Part shown: positions 16,756 to 24,908 of the stretch, in pieces | Layout of the letters: each line of letters opens with the position of its first letter | Numbering within the stretch: the first letter of the stretch is position 1 | DNA from: an uncultured Bacilli bacterium | GTDB taxonomy: Bacteria > Bacillota_I > Bacilli_A > RF39 > UBA660 | NCBI GenBank assembly: GCA_934182615.1 | Contig: CAKPRO010000008.1 | Coordinates: forward strand, 11,828 to 75,827 | Reading direction: 5' to 3' | DNA: 64,000 nucleotides | Translations under genes and position numbers: made by a program | The notes under the pieces: model-generated | What the model saw: the letters and a program-made list of their open reading frames with translations, nothing else | Database searches by the model: none | What the model was told of the DNA's origin: nothing

Positions 16756-16791
16756 TAATTTATAAAATAAAGATTTGAGAGGAGGACCCTT

Positions 16792-16872
16792 ATGAAGAAG
16801 AAAGAATTAGCAAAAGTTAACCATTTGTTAACTAGTACTTTTGTACGTGTTGGGGGGGGGTCAAAAATCTAA
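16792..16872 (+). CDS. Leader peptide with poly-G tract, copy 1
   Basis: A 26-codon ORF starting MKKKELAKVNHLL behind a strong GAGAGGAGG site 7 nt upstream. It reads into nine G (16852-16860) and stops at 16870-16872. If one G is skipped or lost, or two are gained, the frame stays open through the terminator hairpin and ends at the TAG at 16943-16945. In that frame the residues NLNI, NNINKDYE and T recur in the second copy, and the copies differ by a 3-nt indel and a synonymous change, which suggests real translation. I infer a switchable leader for the gene at 16970. Confidence 0.6.
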   Translation: MKKKELAKVNHLLTSTFVRVGGGSKI

Positions 16873-16905
16873 TCTAAATATAACAAATAATAATATAAAT
16901 AAAGA

Positions 16906-16952
16906 CTATGAAATAACTAATAGAAATATTAGTGATTTTTCATAGCCTTTTT
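16906..16952 (+). terminator. Conserved two-tier terminator in leader copy 1
   Basis: Lower stem CTATGAAA (16906-16913) with TTTCATAG (16938-16945), upper stem ACTAATA/TATTAGT (16916-16922, 16927-16933) closed by a GAAA tetraloop, then five T. Copy 2 at 38118 has the same plan with a compensatory A-T to G-C change and a GTAA loop. Only about 17 nt separate it from the start codon of the surface gene, so it can work as an attenuator. Confidence 0.75.
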
Positions 16953-16969
16953 GTATGGAGGTATACATT

Positions 16970-18484
16970 ATGAGAAAAAAGAAGAAATTTATATTAATAT
17001 TAGTAATGGTATTAGTTTTAATGAGTTATTTATATCAAAGTTATGCTTTATCTAGCATTATTACTGATAGTAATGATACATATGTTGTTAATGTTAATAA
17101 TAATTCTAGTATTGAGGTTCCTGCGAATGGATTTAAGACTATATATTATAAAGTTTTAAATACTAATAAAGGGACAGTTAAATATGGTATTGGATATTCT
17201 GGTACTAGTGTTAAGGTTAAGGTGTATAACGATTCTCAAGATGAAGAGACAGGCCTTATAGAGTATGGTAAAAGTAAATTTGTAAAATTAAAACTTATTA
17301 ATAATAATGCTACTAGTAGTACTATTAAGTTAAGTACAATACTAGGTTATGAGAATGGTGGAAATTTAATAGTGCCTAGTGGTTATACTTTAGTTACTGA
17401 AAAAATAAATGAAAATAATGTTATGAAGTCTTCTGAAGATGCAACTTCTGCTAGCACGGCTTTTTTAAGAAGTTCATTAGTTAGAAGTAGTATTAATAGT
17501 ATTACTTTTACTAATGATAACATTGTTTCTACTGATGTTGTAGGTAGTATGGATATATCACAAAATAGTGATGGTGGTGTAATGATGTGGTGGTATAATT
17601 CTTCTACAAGTGGAAAATATGATGTATATATAGGTAGTGAAAGTGGTAAGGTTGTTATTAAAGATTGTTATAAATTGTTTTCTTGGCTTACTAGTTTGAC
17701 TTCTCTTGATTTAACATATCTTGATACTTCTAGTGTTACTAATATGAGTTATATGTTTTTTAATACTAGTTCAATTAATGAGTTAAATTTATCGGGTATT
17801 GATACTAGTAAGGTTACTAATATGAAAGCTATGTTTTCGGGATGTATAGCTTTAACTAAACTTAATGTTAGTAGTTTTAATACTGTGAATGTTACATCAA
17901 TGGTTGATATGTTTGCTAATTGTCAAAATATTACAGAGATTGATCTTTCTAATTTTAAAACTCCTAATGTTACTGATATAAGTGGAATGTTTTATCAGAA
18001 TTATCTTTTAGAAAATATTGATATAAGTAATTTTGATACTAGTAGAGTTACTAATATGAGTAATTTATTTTGTAGTTGTAAGAAATTAACTTCTTTAAAT
18101 TTAAGTAATTTTAACACTAGTAATGTTACTAACTTTTATTATATGTTTAATGAGTGTAATGCTCTTACTAGTGTTTATTTAAATAGTTTTGATACTAGTT
18201 CTGCGACTAATATGGTTGGTATGTTTAGAAAGTGTAGTGCTTTAAGGAAAATAGATTTAAGTAGTTTTGATACAAGTAAAGTAACAAGCTCTTACTATAT
18301 GTTTTTGAATTGTACGGCTGCTACTGAAATTGATATTAGAAAGGCTGACTTTTCTAGTGTAACTAATTATAATCTTATGTTTTCTGGTGTTCCTAATGGT
18401 ACTAAGATATACGTTAAAAATGATACTGTTAAATCTTGGATTACTAGTAAATTTTCTAATTTGACAGGAGTTACTACTGTTTAA
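16970..18484 (+). CDS. BspA-like secreted leucine-rich-repeat protein (DUF285 repeats), copy 1
   Basis: A 504-residue surface protein. A signal peptide spans residues 1-26, a beta-rich region follows to about residue 210, and then about ten DUF285-type repeats of the form SxFDTSxVTNMxxMFxxC. Such repeats are common in adhesins of oral and gut bacteria and of mycoplasmas. There is no sortase motif or C-terminal membrane helix. The start is the ATG at 16970 behind GGAGG; an earlier in-frame ATG overlaps that RBS. No promoter fits after the upstream terminator, so transcription should come from the poly-G leader promoter. Confidence 0.85.
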   Translation: MRKKKKFILILVMVLVLMSYLYQSYALSSIITDSNDTYVVNVNNNSSIEVPANGFKTIYYKVLNTNKGTVKYGIGYSGTSVKVKVYNDSQDEETGLIEYGKSKFVKLKLINNNATSSTIKLSTILGYENGGNLIVPSGYTLVTEKINENNVMKSSEDATSASTAFLRSSLVRSSINSITFTNDNIVSTDVVGSMDISQNSDGGVMMWWYNSSTSGKYDVYIGSESGKVVIKDCYKLFSWLTSLTSLDLTYLDTSSVTNMSYMFFNTSSINELNLSGIDTSKVTNMKAMFSGCIALTKLNVSSFNTVNVTSMVDMFANCQNITEIDLSNFKTPNVTDISGMFYQNYLLENIDISNFDTSRVTNMSNLFCSCKKLTSLNLSNFNTSNVTNFYYMFNECNALTSVYLNSFDTSSATNMVGMFRKCSALRKIDLSSFDTSKVTSSYYMFLNCTAATEIDIRKADFSSVTNYNLMFSGVPNGTKIYVKNDTVKSWITSKFSNLTGVTTV

Positions 18485-18495
18485 TATAATAATTT

Positions 18496-18603
18496 GATAC
18501 TAGATTTAATATATTTAAAGTTATTAGCAATGAAGAATTTAATGGTTATTATGATAAAGTTAAATATTTTAAACAATTAGCTATGTCTTTAAATACTAAT
18601 TAG
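18496..18603 (+). pseudogene. Short gene remnant downstream of the BspA-like gene
   Basis: An open frame without a start codon encodes about 35 residues including KVISNEEFNGYYDKVKYFKQ and ends at a TAG near 18601. Its composition is protein-like, and it has no RBS. It is probably the C-terminal scrap of a lost gene; I cannot name the family. Confidence 0.35.
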
Positions 18604-18629
18604 GAAGATACTAGTTATCTTTCTTTTTA
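18602..18629 (+). terminator. Terminator after the remnant
   Basis: GGAAGATA (18603-18610) pairs with TATCTTTC (18616-18623), followed by five T. Confidence 0.65.
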
Positions 18630-18740
18630 TTTGGAGTTATCTTAGTTAGAAAGTACTTCACTGTGAATATGATATCTTAATGTTATTCATTACTAGACTT
18701 TAGGCTAGGAATGACATTCTAAGATGTAAAGCTTAGAATG
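18627..18740 (+). repeat. Twin-hairpin element e3, full length
   Basis: A conserved 60-nt 5' part (TTATTTGG, then GTTAGAAAG, TTCAC, GTGAATAT, ATATCTTA) is followed by hairpin 1 (arms 18688-18696 and 18705-18713, one mismatch, loop ACTTTAGG), one A, and hairpin 2 (arms 18715-18723 and 18732-18740, perfect). It lies just upstream of the glmS promoter. Confidence 0.75.
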
Positions 18741-18757
18741 AATATAATAGTAAATAG

Positions 18758-18786
18758 TTTACAAAAGATAGTAATATTGATATAAT
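18758..18786 (+). promoter_or_regulatory. Promoter of the glmS transcript
   Basis: -35 TTTACA, a 17-bp spacer and -10 TATAAT, about 45 nt before the ribozyme cleavage site. Confidence 0.8.
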
Positions 18787-18829
18787 ATAGTAAAGTTTAT
18801 AGATGTAGAAGGAGGTAAATTATAAACTA

Positions 18830-18955
18830 GCGCCTGAACCATATATGGTTGACGAGGAGAGTAATTATCGAATATTCGGCGGATGTTACTCTGGGTTATA
18901 TACTCATTAGATTATTATAAAAAACAAAATTAATATTGTAACAAGATAATAATCA
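18830..18955 (+). ncRNA. glmS ribozyme/riboswitch
   Basis: Core motifs AGCGCC, GTTGACGAGGA, TTATCGAAT and TTCGGCGGATG match the glucosamine-6-phosphate-activated self-cleaving ribozyme. P1 (GAACC/GGTT) and the stem AGAGTAA/TTACTCT are visible, and a distal helix (ATTATTAT/ATAATAAT) closes the 3' domain. Cleavage is expected before G18830. It sits directly upstream of glmS and lowers glmS mRNA when glucosamine-6-phosphate is abundant. Confidence 0.93.
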
Positions 18956-18976
18956 TATATAAGAAAGAGGTAAATT

Positions 18977-20743
18977 ATGTGTGGCATAGTAGGTTATGCA
19001 GGAAAAACAAATGTAATTAAAAATATAATGACTGGTTTAAAGTCACTTGAATATAGGGGTTATGATTCTTCTGGTATTGCTTATATAAAGAATAATCAAA
19101 TTAATATATATAAGAAAGAAGGACCTATTAAAAATCTAGATAAGATATTAAATTATAATGATGTAGCTAGTATAGGTATATCACATACAAGATGGGCTAC
19201 TCATGGAGGAGCTAATGATACTAATGCTCATCCACATAGACAGGGTAAAATTACTTTGGTTCATAATGGTATAATAGAAAATTATGATGTGTTAAAGAAA
19301 GAATTAGAGAAAAAGGGGTATGTATTTAAATCTAGTACTGATACAGAGATTGCTGCGGGTGTTATTGATGATTTATATAATGAGACTGGTGATATGATTA
19401 GTACTTTAAGTAAAATAACGGATATATTGAAGGGTAGTTATGCTTTTAATATTATTAATGATGATACTCCTGATAAAATATATGGCATTAGAAAAGATGT
19501 TCCACTTATTGTAGGGATATCTGATGATGGTAATATGTTTGCTAGTGATATACCCGCTATCTTACATGTAACTAATAAATATGTTGTTCTTGATAATTAT
19601 GATATAGTTGTTCTTGATCAAGATATGGTTAAATATTATGATAGAAGTGGTAAAGAGATTAAAAAAGATGTTAAAGAATATCTTGGAAATGTAGATACTA
19701 TTAGTAAAAATGGTTATGATCATTTTATGTTAAAAGAGATTAACGAGGAAGCTGAAGTAGTAAAGAATATACTTAATTTATATACTACGGATGGTAAAGT
19801 TAATGATATTTTTGATATTAAGAAATATAAGAATATTGATATTGTAGCTTGTGGTTCTGCTTCTTTTGCTGGTCAAGTTGGTAAGTATTATATTGAAAAG
19901 TATGCTAATATTAAGACTGATGTATATTATGCATCGGAATATAGATATCAAAAGAATTTCTTTAATAAAGATACTTTAGTAATACTAATATCACAATCGG
20001 GAGAGACTGCTGATACTTTGGCAGCTTTAAAACTAGCTAAAGAAAATGGTATTGATACACTAGCTATTGTTAATAGAAGAGATTCTTCAATAGCTAGAGA
20101 AGCTGGTAGTGTTATATATACTGAGGCTGGTATAGAGGTAGCAGTAGCTACTACTAAGGCTTATTTGGCTCAAATATTAGTACTTCTTTTATTAGCAGTA
20201 CATAGTAATGAAATAGAAGCAAAAGTAATTGCTGATTTGAAATTATTACCTAATTTAATTACGAAGTATATTAATGAATATGATTATAGTATTATTGCTA
20301 ATGTACTTAAAGATAAAGAACACGTTTTCTATTTAGGTAGAGGTATTGATTATTATCTTAGTATGGAAGGTAGTTTGAAATTGAAAGAGATTTCTTATAT
20401 TCATAGTGAGGCTTTTCAAGCAGGTGAACTTAAACATGGTAGTATATCTTTAATTGATAAAGATTTTGGTGTAGTAGCGGTTGTTACGGATAAGGATATT
20501 TGTGATAAGACAATTAGTAATTTGAAAGAAGTAGCCGCTAGAGGGGCTAAAATTATTACTATTACTAATATTAATGACGAGGAATTTTCGGATTATAAGA
20601 TTGTTATTGATGATTATGATGAGATTTTGAATCCTTTACTTACGATTATTCCTATGCAAATGCTTGCTTATAATGTTGCTAAATTAAGAGGTTGTGATAT
20701 TGATAAGCCTAGAAATCTTGCTAAGTCTGTTACTGTTGAATAA
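18977..20743 (+). CDS. glmS: Glutamine--fructose-6-phosphate aminotransferase (isomerising)
   Basis: Makes glucosamine-6-phosphate, the entry point to amino-sugar and peptidoglycan precursors. The N-terminal glutaminase domain begins MCGIVGYAG with the catalytic Cys2 and includes SHTRWATHG. Two SIS domains follow, with CGSASFAGQVGKYY and SQSGETADTLAALKLA, and the C-terminus ends in LAKSVTVE. 588 residues is normal. RBS AAGAGGT. Expression is controlled by the upstream ribozyme. Confidence 0.97.
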   Translation: MCGIVGYAGKTNVIKNIMTGLKSLEYRGYDSSGIAYIKNNQINIYKKEGPIKNLDKILNYNDVASIGISHTRWATHGGANDTNAHPHRQGKITLVHNGIIENYDVLKKELEKKGYVFKSSTDTEIAAGVIDDLYNETGDMISTLSKITDILKGSYAFNIINDDTPDKIYGIRKDVPLIVGISDDGNMFASDIPAILHVTNKYVVLDNYDIVVLDQDMVKYYDRSGKEIKKDVKEYLGNVDTISKNGYDHFMLKEINEEAEVVKNILNLYTTDGKVNDIFDIKKYKNIDIVACGSASFAGQVGKYYIEKYANIKTDVYYASEYRYQKNFFNKDTLVILISQSGETADTLAALKLAKENGIDTLAIVNRRDSSIAREAGSVIYTEAGIEVAVATTKAYLAQILVLLLLAVHSNEIEAKVIADLKLLPNLITKYINEYDYSIIANVLKDKEHVFYLGRGIDYYLSMEGSLKLKEISYIHSEAFQAGELKHGSISLIDKDFGVVAVVTDKDICDKTISNLKEVAARGAKIITITNINDEEFSDYKIVIDDYDEILNPLLTIIPMQMLAYNVAKLRGCDIDKPRNLAKSVTVE

Positions 20744-20747
20744 TTTA

Positions 20748-20778
20748 ATAGAGAGATTGATTAATCTCTCTATTTTAG
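20748..20778 (+). terminator. Terminator after glmS
   Basis: An 11-bp stem ATAGAGAGATT/AATCTCTCTAT with a GATT loop, then T. Confidence 0.85.
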
Positions 20779-20821
20779 TATTAAATAATAATATATATCA
20801 TATATTTTAATGGGTGATATC

Positions 20822-21784
20822 ATGTTAAAAAGAATGTCTATAAAGAAGATTATAGTATCTAGTACCGCTATTTTATTGTTACTTATTATTTATTTGATAC
20901 CGGATAATAGAAAAGATATTGAACTTAAAAATGATAATATTGAATATACTTATAATAATGTTGTTAGTACGATATATTTAGTTGATAGTAATGATTATGT
21001 TGCTAGAACTTCTATTCCTACTTGTAAATGTGATGGTACTACCTTGGCTAGTGATTTGATCGATGGTTTGATTGTTGGTGGTACTAAGAATAATATAATT
21101 CCTAATGGTTTTAGAAGTATAATTCCTCCTGATGCTACGGTTAAGAGTATTGAACTTAGTGATAAGATATTAACAATTGATTTTTCTAAAGAATTACTTG
21201 AAGTTAATGAAAATGATGAAGAAAAAATGATTGAAGCAATTATTTATACTTTGACTAGTATTAATGGTATTGATAAAGTTATTATTAAGGTTGAAGGAGA
21301 AGTATTAACTAATTTACCACATAGTAAGATAAATATTCTAACAGTACTGGATAGAAGTTATGGTATAAATAAGAGTTATGATTTATCTAGTTTAAATAAT
21401 ATATTTTCTTATACTACTTATTATACTAGTACTTATAATGATCATAAATATTATGTTCCTGTTACTAAGTATATTAATAGTGAAGAAAAAGATGTAGTTA
21501 AAGTTATTATTAAAGAGTTAGGTAGTAGTCCAATATATCAGACTAACTTAATGAGTTATTTGAATGCTAATGCTGTTCTTGATAGTTATGAAATATTAGA
21601 TAATAATTTGAAGTTAAATTTTAATGAATCTTTACTTAATGATTTGGATAAAAAGAATATTTTAGAAGAAGTAATTTATACAATTAGTTTATCTATGGAT
21701 AATATTTATAGTGATTTGAAATCGGTATCTTTTTTGGTTAATAATGAAGAAGTATATACTATGAATATTAATGATATTAAATAA
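20822..21784 (+). CDS. gerM: GerM-domain protein (sporulation/germination type)
   Basis: A membrane-anchored extracytoplasmic protein of about 320 residues with two GerMN domains, one around residues 85-170 (FRSIIPPDATVKSIELSD, LTIDFSKELL) and one around 220-310 (LKLNFNESLL). One transmembrane helix lies at residues 8-25. In Bacillus, GerM is needed for engulfment, cortex formation and germination. The start is the ATG at 20822 behind GGTGAT; an upstream in-frame ATG overlaps that site. A cysteine pair CKC near residue 60 is unusual. Confidence 0.8.
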   Translation: MLKRMSIKKIIVSSTAILLLLIIYLIPDNRKDIELKNDNIEYTYNNVVSTIYLVDSNDYVARTSIPTCKCDGTTLASDLIDGLIVGGTKNNIIPNGFRSIIPPDATVKSIELSDKILTIDFSKELLEVNENDEEKMIEAIIYTLTSINGIDKVIIKVEGEVLTNLPHSKINILTVLDRSYGINKSYDLSSLNNIFSYTTYYTSTYNDHKYYVPVTKYINSEEKDVVKVIIKELGSSPIYQTNLMSYLNANAVLDSYEILDNNLKLNFNESLLNDLDKKNILEEVIYTISLSMDNIYSDLKSVSFLVNNEEVYTMNINDIK

Positions 21785-21785
21785 T

Positions 21786-21818
21786 GCTTAATTTCTTTTG
21801 GGAAATTAGGCTTTTTTG
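21786..21818 (+). terminator. Terminator after gerM
   Basis: A 10-bp stem GCTTAATTTC/GAAATTAGGC (one G-T pair), then six T. Confidence 0.85.
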
Positions 21819-21819
21819 T

Positions 21820-21848
21820 TTGACTATTAACTAGACAAATGATATACT
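21820..21848 (+). promoter_or_regulatory. Promoter of the TasA-like pair
   Basis: -35 TTGACT, a 17-bp spacer and -10 TATACT, overlapping the tail of the gerM terminator. Confidence 0.75.
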
Positions 21849-21874
21849 TTATATAGAGAATATGAGGTGAGAGA

Positions 21875-22516
21875 GTGGATAATAAGAAGGTAAAAACGTA
21901 TGGATTAGTACTGGGAATAGTATTATTTGTTTTATTGGTTGCTGGTTTTACTTATGCTGCTTTGACATGGAGAAGTAATAATATATCGATTAATGGTAGT
22001 ACTGAGTGTTTAGATATTGATTATACAAAGACTAATGATATTTCGGGAGATGAGTTACTTTTACTTGATAAGAATAAAATAATAAGTAATAATAAGATTA
22101 CTATTACTAAGGGAATGGTATTATCAGGAGTGACCGCTAAAATAAAGAGTACTTGTACAATAGAGGGTTATTTAACATTGAATTTAAAAGTAACTAGTGT
22201 AAATAGTGCTTTTACTTCTTCTGGTAATAGTACAGGAGCGCTTAATTATGTTTTAGTTAGTTATGATCCAGCAACATATTCAACAATAGATGTTACTACT
22301 TTAAATGGAGTATCTTTTGATATAATTAGTACCGGTACAATAACAAGTACTAGTACAATTAAATTAAAAGATGAACAATTATCTAAAGATAGTACTACGG
22401 CTTATATGGTTATATTTTATATTGATGGTGATTTGGCACAGAATGATGCCGCTAACGCGACTAGTAACTTTAAAGGAACACTTGAAGCTTCAATAACACA
22501 AGGGGCTTTAAAATAG
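21875..22516 (+). CDS. TasA/CalY-like secreted protein
   Basis: A 213-residue exported protein with a GTG start behind GAGGTGAGA. The signal segment ends AGFTYAALTW, like SipW-type signals of TasA and camelysin. The mature part is beta-rich with two Cys (near residues 47 and 95) and a terminal acidic/amide patch. It is 17 nt upstream of a paralogue, so both are probably co-transcribed. A role as matrix fibre or surface filament subunit is inferred from the family only. Confidence 0.65.
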   Translation: MDNKKVKTYGLVLGIVLFVLLVAGFTYAALTWRSNNISINGSTECLDIDYTKTNDISGDELLLLDKNKIISNNKITITKGMVLSGVTAKIKSTCTIEGYLTLNLKVTSVNSAFTSSGNSTGALNYVLVSYDPATYSTIDVTTLNGVSFDIISTGTITSTSTIKLKDEQLSKDSTTAYMVIFYIDGDLAQNDAANATSNFKGTLEASITQGALK

Positions 22517-22533
22517 AATGGAGGAAATAATAC

Positions 22534-23109
22534 ATGGATAATAAGAAATTTATATTAGGAGTAGTAGCATTATTAATACTTATGATAGGAGGAACATATG
22601 CCTACTACAAATGGAGTAGTACAGAAAATATTAATATTAATGTAAAGATAGAAGGTGGTACGGTTACATTTGATGGTGGTAGTAATATTACAGGAACAAT
22701 AATACCGACTGCTAGTAAAGAAGAGGGTATTAAGAAAGATATTACAGTTAAAGCAGATACGGCTGGAGCTACAATGAGTCTATTTATGGATTTAACTACA
22801 ATGCCTAGTGAATTAAAAGACAAGTCATTTGAATATGAACTATATTATAATGATAGTACTTTAGTTAAGAAAGGTAATTTTGCAGCATATAATGCTAGTA
22901 GTAATGCTAGTGGTATAACATATGCTTCAAGTGGAGTTACTACTTTGACTTTATTTACTGGTAGAGATATTAGTACTACTGGTACTGATAAGTATACTTT
23001 ATATTTATGGTTTAATGGTAAAGATTATACTAATCCAAATACTATGCAAAATAAAACATTATCATTTGATCTATATGCTACTGGTGAGAATGCTGTATTA
23101 GCAGGATAA
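22534..23109 (+). CDS. TasA/CalY-like secreted protein, paralogue
   Basis: A 191-residue protein with signal segment ending GGTYAYYKW, the best SipW-type signal in the window. The mature region contains GGTVTFDGGSNITGT and SKEEGIKKDI, which recur in the N-terminal domain of the BspA-like protein at 38182 (GGATINGKL, SKEEGLIKEV). This shows that the same secreted module occurs alone and fused to leucine-rich repeats. RBS ATGGAGGAAATAATAC. Confidence 0.7.
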   Translation: MDNKKFILGVVALLILMIGGTYAYYKWSSTENININVKIEGGTVTFDGGSNITGTIIPTASKEEGIKKDITVKADTAGATMSLFMDLTTMPSELKDKSFEYELYYNDSTLVKKGNFAAYNASSNASGITYASSGVTTLTLFTGRDISTTGTDKYTLYLWFNGKDYTNPNTMQNKTLSFDLYATGENAVLAG

Positions 23110-23151
23110 TAAAATATTATCTTGCTTTTTATATGAAGATAAAATTAGGTA

Positions 23152-23183
23152 TAAAAAAATTCTTAAGCGTTAGGCTTAAGAAT
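23152..23183 (-). terminator. Terminator after tRNA-Arg
   Basis: ATTCTTAAGC and GCTTAAGAAT form a 10-bp stem; the minus strand continues into seven T. Confidence 0.8.
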
Positions 23184-23196
23184 TAATTATTATAAG

Positions 23197-23273
23197 TGGT
23201 GTCCTGGTGGAGATTCGAACTCCAGACCGATCGCTTAGAAGGCGATTGCTCTATCCAGCTGAGCTACCAAGAC
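23197..23273 (-). tRNA. tRNA-Arg(TCT)
   Basis: A 77-nt minus-strand tRNA with encoded CCA. The anticodon loop CTTCTAA on stem ATCGC/GCGAT gives anticodon TCT, reading AGA/AGG. Confidence 0.93.
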
Positions 23274-23287
23274 ATCGGACAATATAA

Positions 23288-23316
23288 ATTGTACAACAAT
23301 AGTTAAAAAAAATCAA
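23288..23316 (-). promoter_or_regulatory. Promoter of tRNA-Arg
   Basis: On the minus strand: -35 TTGATT, a 17-bp spacer and -10 TACAAT. Confidence 0.7.
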
Positions 23317-23386
23317 CCCCTTTTTCGAAAAAAATTGCATTTTTTGTAAATTTTAGTTATAATTTATTTAGAGAGGTTAGAAATAT

Positions 23387-24850
23387 ATGAAAAAAATACT
23401 TAATTTATTATATTTTATATTATTAATATTATCTTATTATTTAACTAAGAATACAAATATGTTTTTATTAACAATTAGTTTTAGTTTACTAATTATTTAT
23501 AGTGGTATCTTTAGTACTATGAGTATTAAAAAGAGATTAGAATCTTTATATGATAAAAAATATTATTATTCTATGAATAAGATATTTAAGGGAAGTATTT
23601 TATTAATTGGTATAATTGGACTTGTACTAGCCGCTATTAGTTATTTAATTGGTTTATTATTAAATATAAAGGGTATATTTATAGTAAGTATTAGTATGTG
23701 TTTATATTTGATAACAAAAGAAATTATTAATATAGAAGGAGAGTATTTAAGTGTAATTAAATATAAAAAATTAGGTAATAATTTAAATGATATATATAAA
23801 TTTGTTAATACTATTCTTTTAATTATTGGAATTATTTTATTATATAAAGTATTTAATTTAGATAATTATATTAATATTAGTATTTTATATTTGATTAGTG
23901 TTGTTACATTTATAGTATTTAATATTTTATTTTATATTTTTATTTTTAAAAAGAATAAGTATGTTAAGAAAAGGGAAGAAAATAAAATTAATTATATAAA
24001 AGAAGTTAAAAGAATATTAGCAACGAATCGAATGGCTACGACGGCAAGTATTATACAAGGATCATATATTTATTTATCTATAGTTATATTATATTTTATA
24101 TTAATTAATAAATATAATTATAGTTATGATACTGTTGGGATGTATATTACTAATATATATTTTTATGGGATTAGTGTTGTATATATTATTTATAAAATTA
24201 TTGAAAATATTTATGAAGATAAGTTTAATGAAATTAAAAATAAAATTAATAATAAAGAAGAATGTAATATATATAATTTTATAAATAAGATTGTTATGTC
24301 TACGATGACTACTACTATTATAATGATAATAGTAGCTAAACCTTTAAATAATTTATTATTTAATAATCAAGATATTAATATAGTTTTAAATGTTAGTTAT
24401 TTGTTATTATTCTATGTATTATATATTACTACTACTAAGATAAGTATGATATGTAATAAAGAAAAGAATGTATTTATAGTTTTGTTAGTAGGAGTATTAG
24501 TTACATTAATGACTAGTATACCTTTAATTGATGCTTCATATAGAATGGGTTATAATTTAGTTGGAGGTTCACTTATTTCAATAATTCTTGGATTTAGTGT
24601 AAGTACTATTATTTATATAATACTTATAAATAAAAAATTAAAATTATCTTTATTAGATAACTTTAATAATATATTAAATATTATTTATGAAAGTATTATA
24701 TATGCTTTATTCTTGGTATTATTTACTTTTATAGTAAAGGTAGATATAAATGGTATAATAAGAAGTATATTGGTGATTTTATTTTATATATTTATTAGTA
24801 TTATGTTTTATATTGTTAAAGAAAAAATAATAGGTAAAAGAGTGCAATAA
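23387..24850 (+). CDS. Polytopic membrane protein, probable MOP-superfamily flippase
   Basis: A 487-residue protein with about 12-14 hydrophobic segments and basic loops. The overall pattern, and the stretch GYNLVGGSLISIILGFS near residue 390, suggest the oligosaccharide flippase/SpoVB-MurJ superfamily that moves lipid-linked sugars across the membrane. No single diagnostic motif decides the subfamily. It stands alone between tRNA-Arg and a TasA-like gene. RBS AGAGAGGTTAG. Confidence 0.5.
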   Translation: MKKILNLLYFILLILSYYLTKNTNMFLLTISFSLLIIYSGIFSTMSIKKRLESLYDKKYYYSMNKIFKGSILLIGIIGLVLAAISYLIGLLLNIKGIFIVSISMCLYLITKEIINIEGEYLSVIKYKKLGNNLNDIYKFVNTILLIIGIILLYKVFNLDNYINISILYLISVVTFIVFNILFYIFIFKKNKYVKKREENKINYIKEVKRILATNRMATTASIIQGSYIYLSIVILYFILINKYNYSYDTVGMYITNIYFYGISVVYIIYKIIENIYEDKFNEIKNKINNKEECNIYNFINKIVMSTMTTTIIMIIVAKPLNNLLFNNQDINIVLNVSYLLLFYVLYITTTKISMICNKEKNVFIVLLVGVLVTLMTSIPLIDASYRMGYNLVGGSLISIILGFSVSTIIYIILINKKLKLSLLDNFNNILNIIYESIIYALFLVLFTFIVKVDINGIIRSILVILFYIFISIMFYIVKEKIIGKRVQ

Positions 24851-24864
24851 TATTGCACTTTTTT
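24841..24864 (+). terminator. Terminator after the flippase-like gene
   Basis: AGTGCAAT/ATTGCACT with a 3-nt loop, then six T. Confidence 0.85.
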
Positions 24865-24908
24865 ATTAATTATGGTATCATTATTTTAGTATGATAGTGG
24901 GAATAGAT

